Positions 35,149-43,291 of a stretch of 64,000 nucleotides of DNA are shown in pieces. The stretch comes from Nitrospirota bacterium (GTDB taxonomy: Bacteria; Nitrospirota; Nitrospiria; Nitrospirales; Nitrospiraceae), in the NCBI GenBank assembly GCA_040757595.1, contig JBFLWP010000013.1, forward strand, positions 7,501 through 71,500, read 5' to 3'. Within the stretch, counting starts at the first letter, position 1. Every line of letters starts with the position of its first letter. The position numbers and the translations under genes were made by a program. The notes below the pieces were generated by a model, which was not told where the DNA came from, did no database searches, and worked only from the letters and a program-made list of their open reading frames with translations.

Positions 35149-35942
35149 GTCTGGCTCTGCGGATAGGTGGCAGCGGGAACCTGGCCGAATCGGCGCTCGC
35201 GCTTCTGGTATTCGAGCAGGGCGAGGAGCGCTTCGCGACGGCGGAAGTCTGGCCAGAGGGTCGGAGTGAAGTACATTTCCGTGTAGGCCAGTTGCCAGAG
35301 GAGAAAGTTGCTGATCCGCGCTTCCCCGCTGGTGCGGATCAGGAGGTCCGGGTCCGGCAGGCCGTGGGTGGAGAGATAGCCCTCCAGAAACGCCTCATCG
35401 ATCATCTCCGGCTGCACCCGCCCTTCCTTGCAGTCCTCGGCGAGGCGCCGGACGGCGTCCACGATCTCCGACCGGCCGCCGTAGCTCAGGGCCACGTTCA
35501 GCATGAGCTTGTCCAGGTGGGCGGTGGCGCGCTCGACTTTCCGGACCCAGTTGAGCGCGGACGAGGGGAGGGAATCCACCCGGCCGATGGCCCGGAAGCG
35601 CGCGCCCTTCCGGATCAGCTCCTCCATCTCGTTTTGGAGGTACTGCTCCAGCAGGAGCATCAGCGCGTTGATCTCGTTGGCGGGCCGTTTCCAGTTCTCC
35701 TGAGAAAACGCATAGATCGTCAGCGCGCCGATGCCCAGATCCCGGCACAGGGTGATGATCTCGCGGACCGATTTGATCCCTTCGGCGTGGCCGGCGATCC
35801 GGGGCAAGCCGCGCAGCTCGGCCCACCGGCCGTTCCCGTCCATGATGATCGCAATGTGCCGGGGGAGAAGCTCGGGATCGAGCAAGGCCGTCAGTTCGTC
35901 TTCCGAGAGGTGCTCGAGGCCGGTCACAGTCCCTTTCGTCAT
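35145..35942 (-). CDS. uppS: Undecaprenyl diphosphate synthase
   Basis: 265 residues from ATG 35942. The catalytic motif IAIIMDGNGRWAELRGLPRIAGH, the YAFSQENWKRPANEI region and RTSGEARISNFLLWQLAYTEMYF are all present. It condenses eight isopentenyl diphosphates onto farnesyl diphosphate to make the C55 lipid carrier for peptidoglycan. First gene of the minus-strand series; a strong promoter lies upstream. Confidence 0.97.
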   Translation of the reverse strand: MTKGTVTGLEHLSEDELTALLDPELLPRHIAIIMDGNGRWAELRGLPRIAGHAEGIKSVREIITLCRDLGIGALTIYAFSQENWKRPANEINALMLLLEQYLQNEMEELIRKGARFRAIGRVDSLPSSALNWVRKVERATAHLDKLMLNVALSYGGRSEIVDAVRRLAEDCKEGRVQPEMIDEAFLEGYLSTHGLPDPDLLIRTSGEARISNFLLWQLAYTEMYFTPTLWPDFRRREALLALLEYQKRERRFGQVPAATYPQSQT

Positions 35943-36008
35943 GTCCGTCGCGCGATCCTTCTCCGGCTCGTTGGTCGTTCTGATGAAGTCGAGTTGGAGG
36001 GATGGGCT

Positions 36009-36037
36009 AGTCTATGGCAGAGCGCGTGAAAAGTCAA
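36009..36037 (-). promoter_or_regulatory. Promoter of the uppS-cdsA-dxr-rseP-proS series
   Basis: On the minus strand TTGACT (plus 36032-36037), a 17-bp spacer and TAGACT (plus 36009-36014), 66 bp upstream of the uppS start. Confidence 0.68.
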
Positions 36038-36130
36038 ACCCTTCCGTGCGGCGGGCGCGGCGTTCCGGGGCCGGAGTCCGCCGCGTCCTCGCGGGTCTCC
36101 ATACGTAGAACATCCGTGTTTTCCGTCACG

Positions 36131-36160
36131 TTGCGAGTCCGAAAACGAATCGGCTATACT
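36131..36160 (+). promoter_or_regulatory. Promoter of tldD
   Basis: TTGCGA (36131-36136), an 18-bp spacer and TATACT (36155-36160), 33 bp before ATG 36194. It is divergent from the uppS promoter. Confidence 0.62.
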
Positions 36161-36193
36161 GCGCCATCGTCGTCGGGAGTGGAGTTGCCGCGC

Positions 36194-37630
36194 ATGGGAT
36201 CACACGAATCGGTCGACCTCGCCCACTTCGGCCTGAGCGAACCGGACGTCGGCCGGGCCCTGGGCAAGGTCAAGGTGCGGGACGTGGACTACGCCGACCT
36301 TTACTTCGAGTCGCGGGTGTCGGAGTCCGTCTCGATGGAGGAAGGGATCGTCAAGCGGGCGGTCAAGAGCGTGTCCCAGGGCGCGGGGGTCCGGGCGACC
36401 GCAGGGGAGAAGACGGGCTTCGCCTATTCGGACGAGTTGACCCGGCGTGACCTGGAGATCGCGGCCGATGCGGCCCGCTACATCGCCAACTCGCCACAGG
36501 GGGACCGGGCCCTGCCGGTCACGCACCGGGAGCGGCCGGCCAGGGATCTCTATCCGGTCGGGACCTCGGTGGCCGAGGTCGCGACGGGCGAGCGGGTGGC
36601 GCTGCTGAACCTGATCGACGCGGAGGCGCGCCGGTACGACCCCCGCATCACGAACGTCATGGCCTCCTTCAACACGGAGCTCAAACGGGTCGTGGTCGCC
36701 ACGTCGGAAGGGTTGCTGGTGGGAGACGTGCAGCCGCTCACGCGCCTCCAGGTGACCTGCATCGCGGAGGAGAACGGCAACCGCCAGGTCGGCTCCTTCG
36801 GCGGCGGCGGACGGGTCGGGTTTGAGTTCTACCGGGAGGGGAACCGGTGCCTCCACTACGCCCGGGAGGCGGCGAGACAGGCCATCCTGAACCTGAGCGC
36901 GGTGGACGCGCCGGCCGGCGTCATGGCGGTCGTCCTGGGGGGCGGCTGGCCCGGCATCCTGCTGCACGAAGCGATCGGCCACGGGCTGGAAGCGGACTTC
37001 ATCCGCCGCAAGACCTCGGCCTTCACCGCGCTGCTGGGGAAACGGGTGGCCTCGGACGTCTGCACGATCGTGGACGACGGCACGATCCCGCTCCGGCGCG
37101 GCTCGCTCAACATGGATGACGAGGGAACGCCGACCAGCCGGACCGTCCTGATCGAACGGGGCGTCCTGCGCGGCTTCATCACGGACCGTTTGAACGCCCG
37201 CCTGCTCGGGATTCCCCTGACCGGGAACGGCCGGCGCGAGGACTTTCAGAGCGTGCCCCTGCCGCGGATGACCAACACCTTCATGCTGGCCGGGGAATCC
37301 GACCCACAGGACATCCTCCGGTCGGTCAAGCGGGGTCTCTACGCCGTCTCCTTCGGGGGCGGCCAGGTGGACATCACCAACGGCAAGTTCGTCTTTTCGG
37401 CCAGCGAAGCCTACCTCATCGAGGACGGAAAGGTGACGCGGCCGGTGAAGGGGGCCACGCTCATCGGGAGCGGGCCGGAGATCCTCACCCGGGTTTCGAT
37501 GGTCGGGCACGACCTCAAGCTGGACGAAGGGATCGGCACCTGCGGCAAGGACGGCCAGTCGGTGCCGGTCGGGGTCGGGCTGCCCACGATCCGGATCGAT
37601 GAGATCACGGTCGGCGGCACGAGAGGATGA
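36194..37630 (+). CDS. tldD: Metalloprotease TldD
   Basis: 478 residues from ATG 36194; GTG 36179 is possible but lies close to the promoter. The zinc motif HEAIGHGLEADF begins at 258. The C-terminal beta-rich domain has GGGQVDITNGKFVFSASEAYLIEDG and VGLPTIRIDEITVGG, typical of TldD. With TldE it forms a heterodimer that threads and degrades unfolded peptides. It also matures modified peptides such as microcin B17 and removes leader peptides from RiPPs in other bacteria. Its partner follows 97 bp downstream. Confidence 0.95.
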   Translation: MGSHESVDLAHFGLSEPDVGRALGKVKVRDVDYADLYFESRVSESVSMEEGIVKRAVKSVSQGAGVRATAGEKTGFAYSDELTRRDLEIAADAARYIANSPQGDRALPVTHRERPARDLYPVGTSVAEVATGERVALLNLIDAEARRYDPRITNVMASFNTELKRVVVATSEGLLVGDVQPLTRLQVTCIAEENGNRQVGSFGGGGRVGFEFYREGNRCLHYAREAARQAILNLSAVDAPAGVMAVVLGGGWPGILLHEAIGHGLEADFIRRKTSAFTALLGKRVASDVCTIVDDGTIPLRRGSLNMDDEGTPTSRTVLIERGVLRGFITDRLNARLLGIPLTGNGRREDFQSVPLPRMTNTFMLAGESDPQDILRSVKRGLYAVSFGGGQVDITNGKFVFSASEAYLIEDGKVTRPVKGATLIGSGPEILTRVSMVGHDLKLDEGIGTCGKDGQSVPVGVGLPTIRIDEITVGGTRG

Positions 37631-37633
37631 CGA

Positions 37634-37740
37634 CAGTGATTCGTCATCCGTTGTTCGTCATTCGTGTCGGAATGGGAGAGTCGAACAGGGTTCGGGTTTT
37701 CTCTTTTTTGCGAGTGACGAGTGACCAATGACGAGTGACG
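37634..37740. repeat. Heptad-period inverted repeat F (tldD-tldE gap)
   Basis: Left arm 37634-37668 has units of pattern CGTCATN; right arm 37711-37740 has the inverse, units of pattern CGAGTGA or CCAATGA. The right arm includes the tldE start codon (ATG 37728) and its expected ribosome site, and no purine-rich Shine-Dalgarno is visible otherwise. Confidence 0.78.
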
Positions 37741-39077
37741 CGAAAGAGTTGGCGGCCGACATGCTGGAGCGGGCCAAGCGGCGGGGCGCCACGGCGGCGG
37801 ACGTGATGGTCGCCGACGGCCAGACCTTTTCCGTCCAGGTGCGCCTGTCCGCGGTGGACCGGCTGACCAGGGCGAGGGAGAAGCGTCTGGGGCTCCGGGT
37901 CTTCTTCGGGAACCGATCCGCGACCGCCTCCACCTCGGACTTCTCGCCCGAATCCCTGGACCGGCTCGTCTCCGACACCTGCGCGCTGGCCGCCGCCGTC
38001 GCGGAAGACGACCTGTCCGGCCTCCCGGAGGCCGGCCTCATGGCCGCCGACCGGCCCGACCTCGACCTGTTCGATCCGACCGAGCTGACCACGGAGGCCC
38101 AGATCGAGCTGGCCCGGCGCGCGGAAGCGGCGGCTCTGGCCGAGGACCGGCGGATCACCAATTCGGAAGGGGCCGACTTCAACTCCTCCTCGGGACGGGT
38201 CGTCCTCGGCAACACGCACGGGTTCCTGGGGGAATACCGCAGCTCCAGCTTCTCCATGTCCGTGACGCCGGTCGCCACGGAACCGGACTCGGGCGGCATG
38301 CAGCAGGACTCCTGGTACACGGTCCAGCGCAAGTTCGCGCGGCTGGACAGTCCCGAATCGGTCGGGCGGGAAGCGGCCAGACGGGCCTTGCGCCGGCTGG
38401 GGGCCCGCAAGGTGGGAACCAGGAAGGCGCCGGTGATCTTCGATCAGGAGACCGCGGGGAGCCTCCTGGGCAACCTGTGCAGCGCGGCCTCCGGCTATGC
38501 GCTCTACAAGGGCGCCTCCTTCCTGGTCGGCCAGTTGGGCAAGCGGCTCGCGTCGGATCTGGTGACCGTCTGTGACGACGGCCGGATGTCCGGCGGGCTC
38601 GGCTCCCGCCCCTTCGACGGCGAAGGGCTGGCGACGATGAGGACCCTCGTGGTCGAGAAGGGGGTGCTGACCAGCTACCTGCTGGACAGTTACTCGGGCC
38701 GGAAGCTGGGCCTGGCCTCCACCGGCAACGCCTCCCGCGGCGTGGGGGAGAACCCCACGGTCGGGCCGACCAACTTTTTCCTGGCGCCCGGCGAGGAGGA
38801 TCCCCGGGCCATCATCCGGTCGGTCCGCGACGGGCTCTACGTGACCGAGCTGATCGGTTTCGGGGTGAACCTGGTGACCGGGGACTATTCGCGGGGCGCG
38901 GCGGGCTTCTGGATCGAGAACGGCGAGCTGGCCTACCCGGTCGAGGAGATCACCATCGCCGGCAACCTCAAGCAGATGTTCGCCTCGATCGAGATGGTGG
39001 GCAACGACCTGGTCTTCCGCGGCCGGATCGCCAGCCCCACGGTCAAGATCGGCGAGATGACGATCGCGGGCAACTGA
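37728..39077 (+). CDS. tldE: TldE/PmbA protease subunit
   Basis: 449 residues from ATG 37728. It aligns with PmbA/TldE over its length: RATAADVMVADGQTFSVQVR-like N-terminus, LGNTHGFLGEYRSSSFSMS, FDQETAGSLLGNLCSAASG, and the closing YPVEEITIAGNLKQMF and VKIGEMTIAGN. The TldE subunit lacks the HExxxH zinc site of TldD, as here. The first codons and start site lie inside a heptad repeat, an odd setting for translation initiation. Confidence 0.95.
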   Translation: MTSDAKELAADMLERAKRRGATAADVMVADGQTFSVQVRLSAVDRLTRAREKRLGLRVFFGNRSATASTSDFSPESLDRLVSDTCALAAAVAEDDLSGLPEAGLMAADRPDLDLFDPTELTTEAQIELARRAEAAALAEDRRITNSEGADFNSSSGRVVLGNTHGFLGEYRSSSFSMSVTPVATEPDSGGMQQDSWYTVQRKFARLDSPESVGREAARRALRRLGARKVGTRKAPVIFDQETAGSLLGNLCSAASGYALYKGASFLVGQLGKRLASDLVTVCDDGRMSGGLGSRPFDGEGLATMRTLVVEKGVLTSYLLDSYSGRKLGLASTGNASRGVGENPTVGPTNFFLAPGEEDPRAIIRSVRDGLYVTELIGFGVNLVTGDYSRGAAGFWIENGELAYPVEEITIAGNLKQMFASIEMVGNDLVFRGRIASPTVKIGEMTIAGN

Positions 39078-39082
39078 AGAGC

Positions 39083-39168
39083 AGAGCGTATGGCTGATGG
39101 CTTATAGCCGACAGCAAGAGTTTTTCGGGTTCCCGCCATCAGCCATACGCCATATGCGATAAGCTCTT
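39083..39168. repeat. Heptad-period inverted repeat B
   Basis: Left arm 39083-39115 holds units of pattern NNATGGC/NNATAGC; right arm about 39133-39168 holds the inverse (GCCATNN) and ends AAGCTCTT. Unit sequence and ends match repeat A in the 23S-5S spacer, 38 kb away. It begins 5 bp after the tldE stop. Confidence 0.8.
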
Positions 39169-39190
39169 GGCTTCTTGCGAGGAGGGCAAC

Positions 39191-39655
39191 ATGCGCATCA
39201 GCTCAACGGCGTTCAGCAATCAGGGCGCGATTCCGGCATTGTATACCTGCGAGGGCAAGGACGTTTCGCCGCCGCTGGTGTGGTCGGACATCCCGGAAGG
39301 CGCCAAGAGCCTGGCGCTGATCGTTGATGACCCGGACGCCCCGGACCCGGCCGCGCCGAAAATGACCTGGGTGCACTGGGTGCTCTACAACCTGTCGGCC
39401 GCGAACGGCGGGCTGCCGGAAGGCGTGAAGACGCTGCCCGCGGGAACGAAGGAAGGCTTGAACGACTGGAAGCGGACCGGCTACGGCGGGCCGTGTCCGC
39501 CGATCGGCCGCCACCGCTACTTCCATAAGCTCTATGCACTCGATATCATGCTGCCGGATCTGAAGCAGCCGACCAAGGCCAAGCTCGAAGAGGCCATGAA
39601 GGGCCACGTCATCGGCGAGGCGCAGTTGATGGGGACGTATCAGAAGCGCGGGTGA
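39191..39655 (+). CDS. YbhB/YbcL-family PEBP-like protein, cytoplasmic
   Basis: 154 residues from ATG 39191 with GAGGAGGG upstream. PEBP hallmarks: YTCEGKDVSPPLVWSDIPEGAKSLALIVDDPDAP, WVHWVLYNL, GYGGPCPP and HRYFHKLYALD. The fold binds anionic ligands such as phosphates. Function in bacteria is unknown. It has no signal peptide, unlike its neighbour. Confidence 0.93.
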   Translation: MRISSTAFSNQGAIPALYTCEGKDVSPPLVWSDIPEGAKSLALIVDDPDAPDPAAPKMTWVHWVLYNLSAANGGLPEGVKTLPAGTKEGLNDWKRTGYGGPCPPIGRHRYFHKLYALDIMLPDLKQPTKAKLEEAMKGHVIGEAQLMGTYQKRG

Positions 39656-39717
39656 ATTCGATCGCGATCGCGAGGCGACGGTCGCGGGGAACCAAGACGA
39701 CAAGGAGCGGACAGGCG

Positions 39718-40272
39718 ATGCGACATGCATGGAGCTGGGTTCTTCTGGCGACGCTGGGGCTGCCCGGCGCGGGCGTCGCCGCCGATTTTCGGCTGATCAG
39801 TCCCACGGTCAAGGATCAGGGCGTCATCGGCAACGAGCACGTCTACAACGGCTTCGGGTGCAGCGGCCGCAACGTGTCGCCGGAGCTGCGGTGGGAGCGG
39901 GCGCCCAAGGAGGCCAAAAGCTTTGCCGTGACGGTCTACGATCCCGATGCGCCGACCGGAAGCGGCTGGTGGCACTGGGTCGTCTTTAACATTCCTCCAA
40001 ACGTCACCTTGCTGCCAGCGGGCGCCGGCAAGCCGGACGGGGGAGGCTCGCCTCCGGGCAGCATTCAGAGCATGACCGATTTCGGCCAGCCTGGCTACGG
40101 CGGTCCTTGCCCGCCGGCGGGCGACAAGCCGCACCGGTATGTCTTCACCGTCTACGCGCTGAAAGTGGATCGGCTGCCCCTGGAGAAGGAGGCGTCCGGC
40201 GCGATGGTCGCCTTCTATCTGAATCAGAATGCGTTGGGGAAGGCGTCCTTCACGGCGAAATACGGTCGGTGA
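39718..40272 (+). CDS. YbhB/YbcL-family PEBP-like protein, exported
   Basis: 184 residues from ATG 39718 (AAGGAG 10 nt upstream). A signal peptide (SWVLLATLGLPGAGVAA) precedes the same fold as the previous gene: NGFGCSGRNVSPELRWERAPKEAKSFAVTVYDPDAP, WWHWVVFN, GYGGPCPPAGDKPHRYVFTVYAL. It is a diverged duplicate placed in the periplasm. Confidence 0.92.
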   Translation: MRHAWSWVLLATLGLPGAGVAADFRLISPTVKDQGVIGNEHVYNGFGCSGRNVSPELRWERAPKEAKSFAVTVYDPDAPTGSGWWHWVVFNIPPNVTLLPAGAGKPDGGGSPPGSIQSMTDFGQPGYGGPCPPAGDKPHRYVFTVYALKVDRLPLEKEASGAMVAFYLNQNALGKASFTAKYGR

Positions 40273-40302
40273 GCCTGGGCAAGCCGAAGGCGAGACGGTG
40301 AA

Positions 40303-40398
40303 GTGATCAGCGATGGGTGATCGGTAAAAAGTCAGAATGTCGCTGAGAGCGGAACTGTCGCTTGCTCATCACGCATCACTCATCACCGGTCACTGCTC
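40303..40398. repeat. Heptad-period inverted repeat E
   Basis: Left arm 40303-40337 has units of pattern GYGATNN; right arm 40364-40398 has the inverse, units of pattern NNNCATC with one diverged unit. It ends just before the ribosome site AAGGAGAG of the gene at 40411. Confidence 0.75.
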
Positions 40399-40410
40399 GA
40401 AGGAGAGATC

Positions 40411-40872
40411 ATGCCCTTAGACCATGAAACGGGCAAGCTCATGCTGCAGCTCGTCACCTCGCGCTACGACGACCGGCGTTGGCGGAAGAAAATCGAGAAG
40501 ACGCTCAGCCTGCCGCAATCCGGCGTCGAGGACGAGGTGCAGCGGCAGCTCTTCATGTACCTCAAGCTGGGCTTGAAGGCCTACAAGTCCCGTCGGGCCG
40601 ACCCGGACTCCTGGATCGTCGGGGGCTATGCGACCCGGGAAGTCATCGAGCGCGCCAAGTTCAACCCCGCCGCCGTGGGGCCTTCGATCACCAAGGACGA
40701 CGTGGCCTGTCTCGGCGTGGATCCGGGGCCCGAGGTGGACGAGGCCTGGTGGGACGACATGTTGGTGGCCTGGTTCGAGGAGCCGGAAGCAGAGAAGGCG
40801 GAGGATCGAGAGCCGGCGGGGGAATCCGGTCAGCCTTCGGAAGCAGCGGACACGAACAAGGCCGAAGCCTGA
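40411..40872 (+). CDS. Conserved-looking protein of unknown function
   Basis: 153 residues from ATG 40411 with AAGGAGAG upstream. I do not recognise the family. The N-terminal ~110 residues look like a compact helical domain (MLQLVTSRYDDRRWRKKIEKTL, DEVQRQLFMYLKLGLKAY). The last ~40 are acidic and of low complexity (EEPEAEKAEDREPAGE). No signal peptide or membrane helix is seen. The stop codon lies in the loop of a perfect hairpin. Confidence 0.75.
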   Translation: MPLDHETGKLMLQLVTSRYDDRRWRKKIEKTLSLPQSGVEDEVQRQLFMYLKLGLKAYKSRRADPDSWIVGGYATREVIERAKFNPAAVGPSITKDDVACLGVDPGPEVDEAWWDDMLVAWFEEPEAEKAEDREPAGESGQPSEAADTNKAEA

Positions 40873-40884
40873 GAGGCTTCGGCC
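40860..40884. terminator. Hairpin between convergent genes
   Basis: A perfect 10-bp stem, GGCCGAAGCC (40860-40869) with GGCTTCGGCC (40875-40884), has a 5-nt loop that contains the stop codon of the upstream gene. The caspase-like gene ends at 40909 from the other side. It has no T-tract, so it may act as a bidirectional barrier. Confidence 0.55.
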
Positions 40885-40908
40885 CGGAGCTTCAGCCTCC
40901 CCGCCCGG

Positions 40909-42426
40909 TTAACGTTTCAAGTCGATCATGTGCGCCTTCCCCCGGTCTCCCAGGAGGTCGGGGCCGGGCAATAGCTGCGGCGACTGCTCCGCGTTCATCC
41001 GGCGCGCGTCCGTCTCCACGTGGGGCTTGACGTACGAGTAGAGCTCGCCCACGTCCACCGCCCCGTCCTTGTTCGCATCCGCCGCCCCCTGCAAGCCCTT
41101 CAGGAAGTGATAGGTGAAGAGCCCGTGCCGCTTCTCCGGGAAAGCGGAGCTGATCTGGTTCCCCGCCGCGGCCGAGATCACCACCATGTTCTGAGTGGAC
41201 ATCAGGGGGTTCTCTACCTGGATCAGCATGGGCCGCGCCCCCTTGGCGATGACGGACCGGCCGCCGGCTCCGGAGAAGCAGGAGTCCATCACCACGGTGA
41301 TCTGTTTGGCTGGGAGCTTGCCGAGGGACTCGTAGAGCCGCTTGAGCGGATAGGCGGTCCGGCTCAGGAAGGCCGGATCCCCGTCGTAGGGCACCAGGAA
41401 GGCCTGGTTCGTCTTGGGGTCCGGCGCTCCGTGGCCGCCGTAATAGACGAAGACCTCGGCGCCCGCGTTCTGGCCCACCTGGTTCGGCAGCCACTCCTCG
41501 AAGCGGGCTTCCAGCGCGCTGCGCGTCACCCGGTCGTTGAGCAGCAGGACGATGTTCTGCTCCCGATAGCCCAGCGCCCGCACCAGATACTGCTTGATCG
41601 TCTCGGCGTCGCGCCTGGCGTAATCCACCCGGGGCAGGTCCCGATAGTCCTCGATGCCGATCACGACCGCGTAGGCGGCCTCCTTGGGCGGCACGGCGCT
41701 GGCCGGAGGAGCCAGCTCGGCGTCGATCCGGGCCAGCTCGGCGGCGCCGAAGACCTCCGAGCCCTCGGCCACGGCCTGGCCCTTGCCGGGAGCCTTCAGG
41801 CTGGCCAGATACTCGGTCTGGACATATTCCACGAGCGGGGGCAGGACGCCGGCCGCCGCGGGGGGCACGGCCACGTAGCGGACGATCGCGTCCAGTGATT
41901 CCTGGCGCTTGACGCCGGAGCCGTCCTTCCGGACGCTCACGTTCTCGGTGCGCTTCCACACCTGCCCGCCCGTGTGCACGTTGAAGAGCTTAGCCTGCAG
42001 CCTGAGGTTGACCTCGTACTGGGAGCCGAAGAGGAAGGTCGGCAGGTCGTAGGAGAACTCCTTGACCTCCGCCACCAGCAGCAGGTCCGCGTTCTGGGCG
42101 CGGGCGGCCGCCAGGATCTGCTCCGGGTCCAGCTTCTGTCCGGGGAGCTTGAGGATCACCACGTCTTTCAACACCTGGGTGCGGGCGAGCGAGTCCTTCA
42201 GGATGCCCTGGATCGTGGTCTCCACGGCGTCGCTCAAGGGGGCGCCCTCGTACGTGACCTTGCCGACGTCGATCGGGCCGATCGCCACCACGGCGGGCAC
42301 TTCCTGCTCCTTCACCGGAAAGGACAGGGCCGGGGGCGGGATGTCGGGCGCGCAGGCGGTCAGCAGGAGGCCGGGGACGATGAACCCAGACAGAAGGGCG
42401 AGCCGGAGCAGGCGTGGTGTACCCAT
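40909..42426 (-). CDS. Caspase-like (C14) lipoprotein with EF-hand loop
   Basis: 505 residues from ATG 42426. The signal peptide ends in the lipobox LLTAC (C25). Residues about 45-165 resemble the CsgG/LpoB-type lipoprotein fold (VVAIGPIDVGKVTYEG, then ADLLLVAEVKEFSYDLP). The caspase-like domain is at about 250-445: YAVVIGIEDYRDLPRVDYARRDA, catalytic H332 in YYGGHGAPD and C383 in VVMDSCFSG. A canonical 12-residue EF-hand loop (450-461, D-A-N-K-D-G-A-V-D-V-G-E) follows. It is likely an envelope-anchored, perhaps calcium-controlled Cys protease. It lies in an operon with two small lipoproteins. Confidence 0.9.
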   Translation of the reverse strand: MGTPRLLRLALLSGFIVPGLLLTACAPDIPPPALSFPVKEQEVPAVVAIGPIDVGKVTYEGAPLSDAVETTIQGILKDSLARTQVLKDVVILKLPGQKLDPEQILAAARAQNADLLLVAEVKEFSYDLPTFLFGSQYEVNLRLQAKLFNVHTGGQVWKRTENVSVRKDGSGVKRQESLDAIVRYVAVPPAAAGVLPPLVEYVQTEYLASLKAPGKGQAVAEGSEVFGAAELARIDAELAPPASAVPPKEAAYAVVIGIEDYRDLPRVDYARRDAETIKQYLVRALGYREQNIVLLLNDRVTRSALEARFEEWLPNQVGQNAGAEVFVYYGGHGAPDPKTNQAFLVPYDGDPAFLSRTAYPLKRLYESLGKLPAKQITVVMDSCFSGAGGRSVIAKGARPMLIQVENPLMSTQNMVVISAAAGNQISSAFPEKRHGLFTYHFLKGLQGAADANKDGAVDVGELYSYVKPHVETDARRMNAEQSPQLLPGPDLLGDRGKAHMIDLKR

Positions 42427-42464
42427 GGAACAACCTCTTGGTGACTCCACGACATTATCGGCGA

Positions 42465-42839
42465 TCAGCGCGAGAACTTGACGACCTTGCCCCTGACTTC
42501 GACGCAGGTGTGGGTGAAGAGCAGGAACGTCGAGAAGTACGACTGGGAAGACACCTCGATCAGGGCGTCCCCGCCCTTGTTCTTGATCATGTCGTCAATG
42601 AGGTCGGCGACGGGCTGGGGTCGCTTGACCGGGACGACGAGCAGCATCAGCCCGCAGGAAGACGCCTCCTCCGCGCCGCCCAACTGCACGTACTTTCCGG
42701 GGACCGGGATGGTGGAGGGGGCGATCGCCCCGGGCGTGCTGCAGGCCGCAAGGGACAGGGCGAGCAGGGCGCAGACCCCGAGCGTCCCGACGCGTCTCGC
42801 CCGACTGCCCCATTGTCGCGAACCGGATGGCCGTGTCAT
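42465..42839 (-). CDS. Small lipoprotein, paralogue 2
   Basis: 124 residues from ATG 42839, overlapping the stop of the upstream paralogue (ATGA). The signal peptide ends in the lipobox LSLAAC (Cys about 32). The mature part has SSCGLMLLVVPVKRPQPVADLIDDMI, then GGDALIEVSSQSYFSTFLLFTHTCVEVRGKVV. It shares layout with the upstream gene: (S/D)CG, a VP strand, a helix, GADAL, a second Cys and a closing beta strand. Function unknown; similar to small TRL-like lipoproteins. The caspase-like gene starts 38 bp downstream. Confidence 0.75.
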   Translation of the reverse strand: MTRPSGSRQWGSRARRVGTLGVCALLALSLAACSTPGAIAPSTIPVPGKYVQLGGAEEASSCGLMLLVVPVKRPQPVADLIDDMIKNKGGDALIEVSSQSYFSTFLLFTHTCVEVRGKVVKFSR

Positions 42840-43192
42840 TGTTTCGAGTTTTTGACGGCGGTGCCCTTGACCACCGTACAGTGCGAGCCGAACAGCGGCA
42901 GCGGGAACGCCCAGACCCGCTCTTCCACGGTCACGCCGACCAGGGCGTCGGCGCCCCTTTCCTTCACCAGGTTTTCGATGATCTCGTGGGACGGGGCCTT
43001 GCCGCCGAGCGGGACGATCAGAATCCAGTATCCGCAATCGGAATCTTCAACGGGTCCCAGAACCGTGTAGGTCGGGGTGACGGGACCGGAGGCGCTGGCG
43101 ATACCGGAGGGGTGGCGGCTCACGCAGGCGGCGAGCAGGAACGGGCAGCAAGCCAGAGCACCGAGCTGAAGCAGCAGCCGCCAGTCGCGCAT
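42836..43192 (-). CDS. Small lipoprotein, paralogue 1
   Basis: 118 residues from ATG 43192, with a perfect -35 promoter upstream. The signal peptide ends in the lipobox LLAAC (Cys 23). The mature part has DSDCGYWILIVPLGGKAPSHEIIENLVKERGADALVGVTVEE and a second Cys (GSHCTVVKGTAVK). Paralogue of the next gene. Likely envelope lipoprotein working with the caspase-like protein; function unknown. Confidence 0.75.
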   Translation of the reverse strand: MRDWRLLLQLGALACCPFLLAACVSRHPSGIASASGPVTPTYTVLGPVEDSDCGYWILIVPLGGKAPSHEIIENLVKERGADALVGVTVEERVWAFPLPLFGSHCTVVKGTAVKNSKQ

Positions 43193-43247
43193 GGGAAGGT
43201 CAGCCCAAATGAACCGCCCCGCGGGTTTCCCTTACGTGAGGCGCGCT

Positions 43248-43276
43248 ACCCTAGCAAACGGCGAGGGGGCTGTCAA
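43248..43276 (-). promoter_or_regulatory. Promoter of the lipoprotein/caspase operon
   Basis: On the minus strand TTGACA (plus 43271-43276), a 17-bp spacer and TAGGGT (plus 43248-43253), 55 bp upstream of ATG 43192. Confidence 0.65.
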
Positions 43277-43291
43277 GAATACCGAAAGGGG

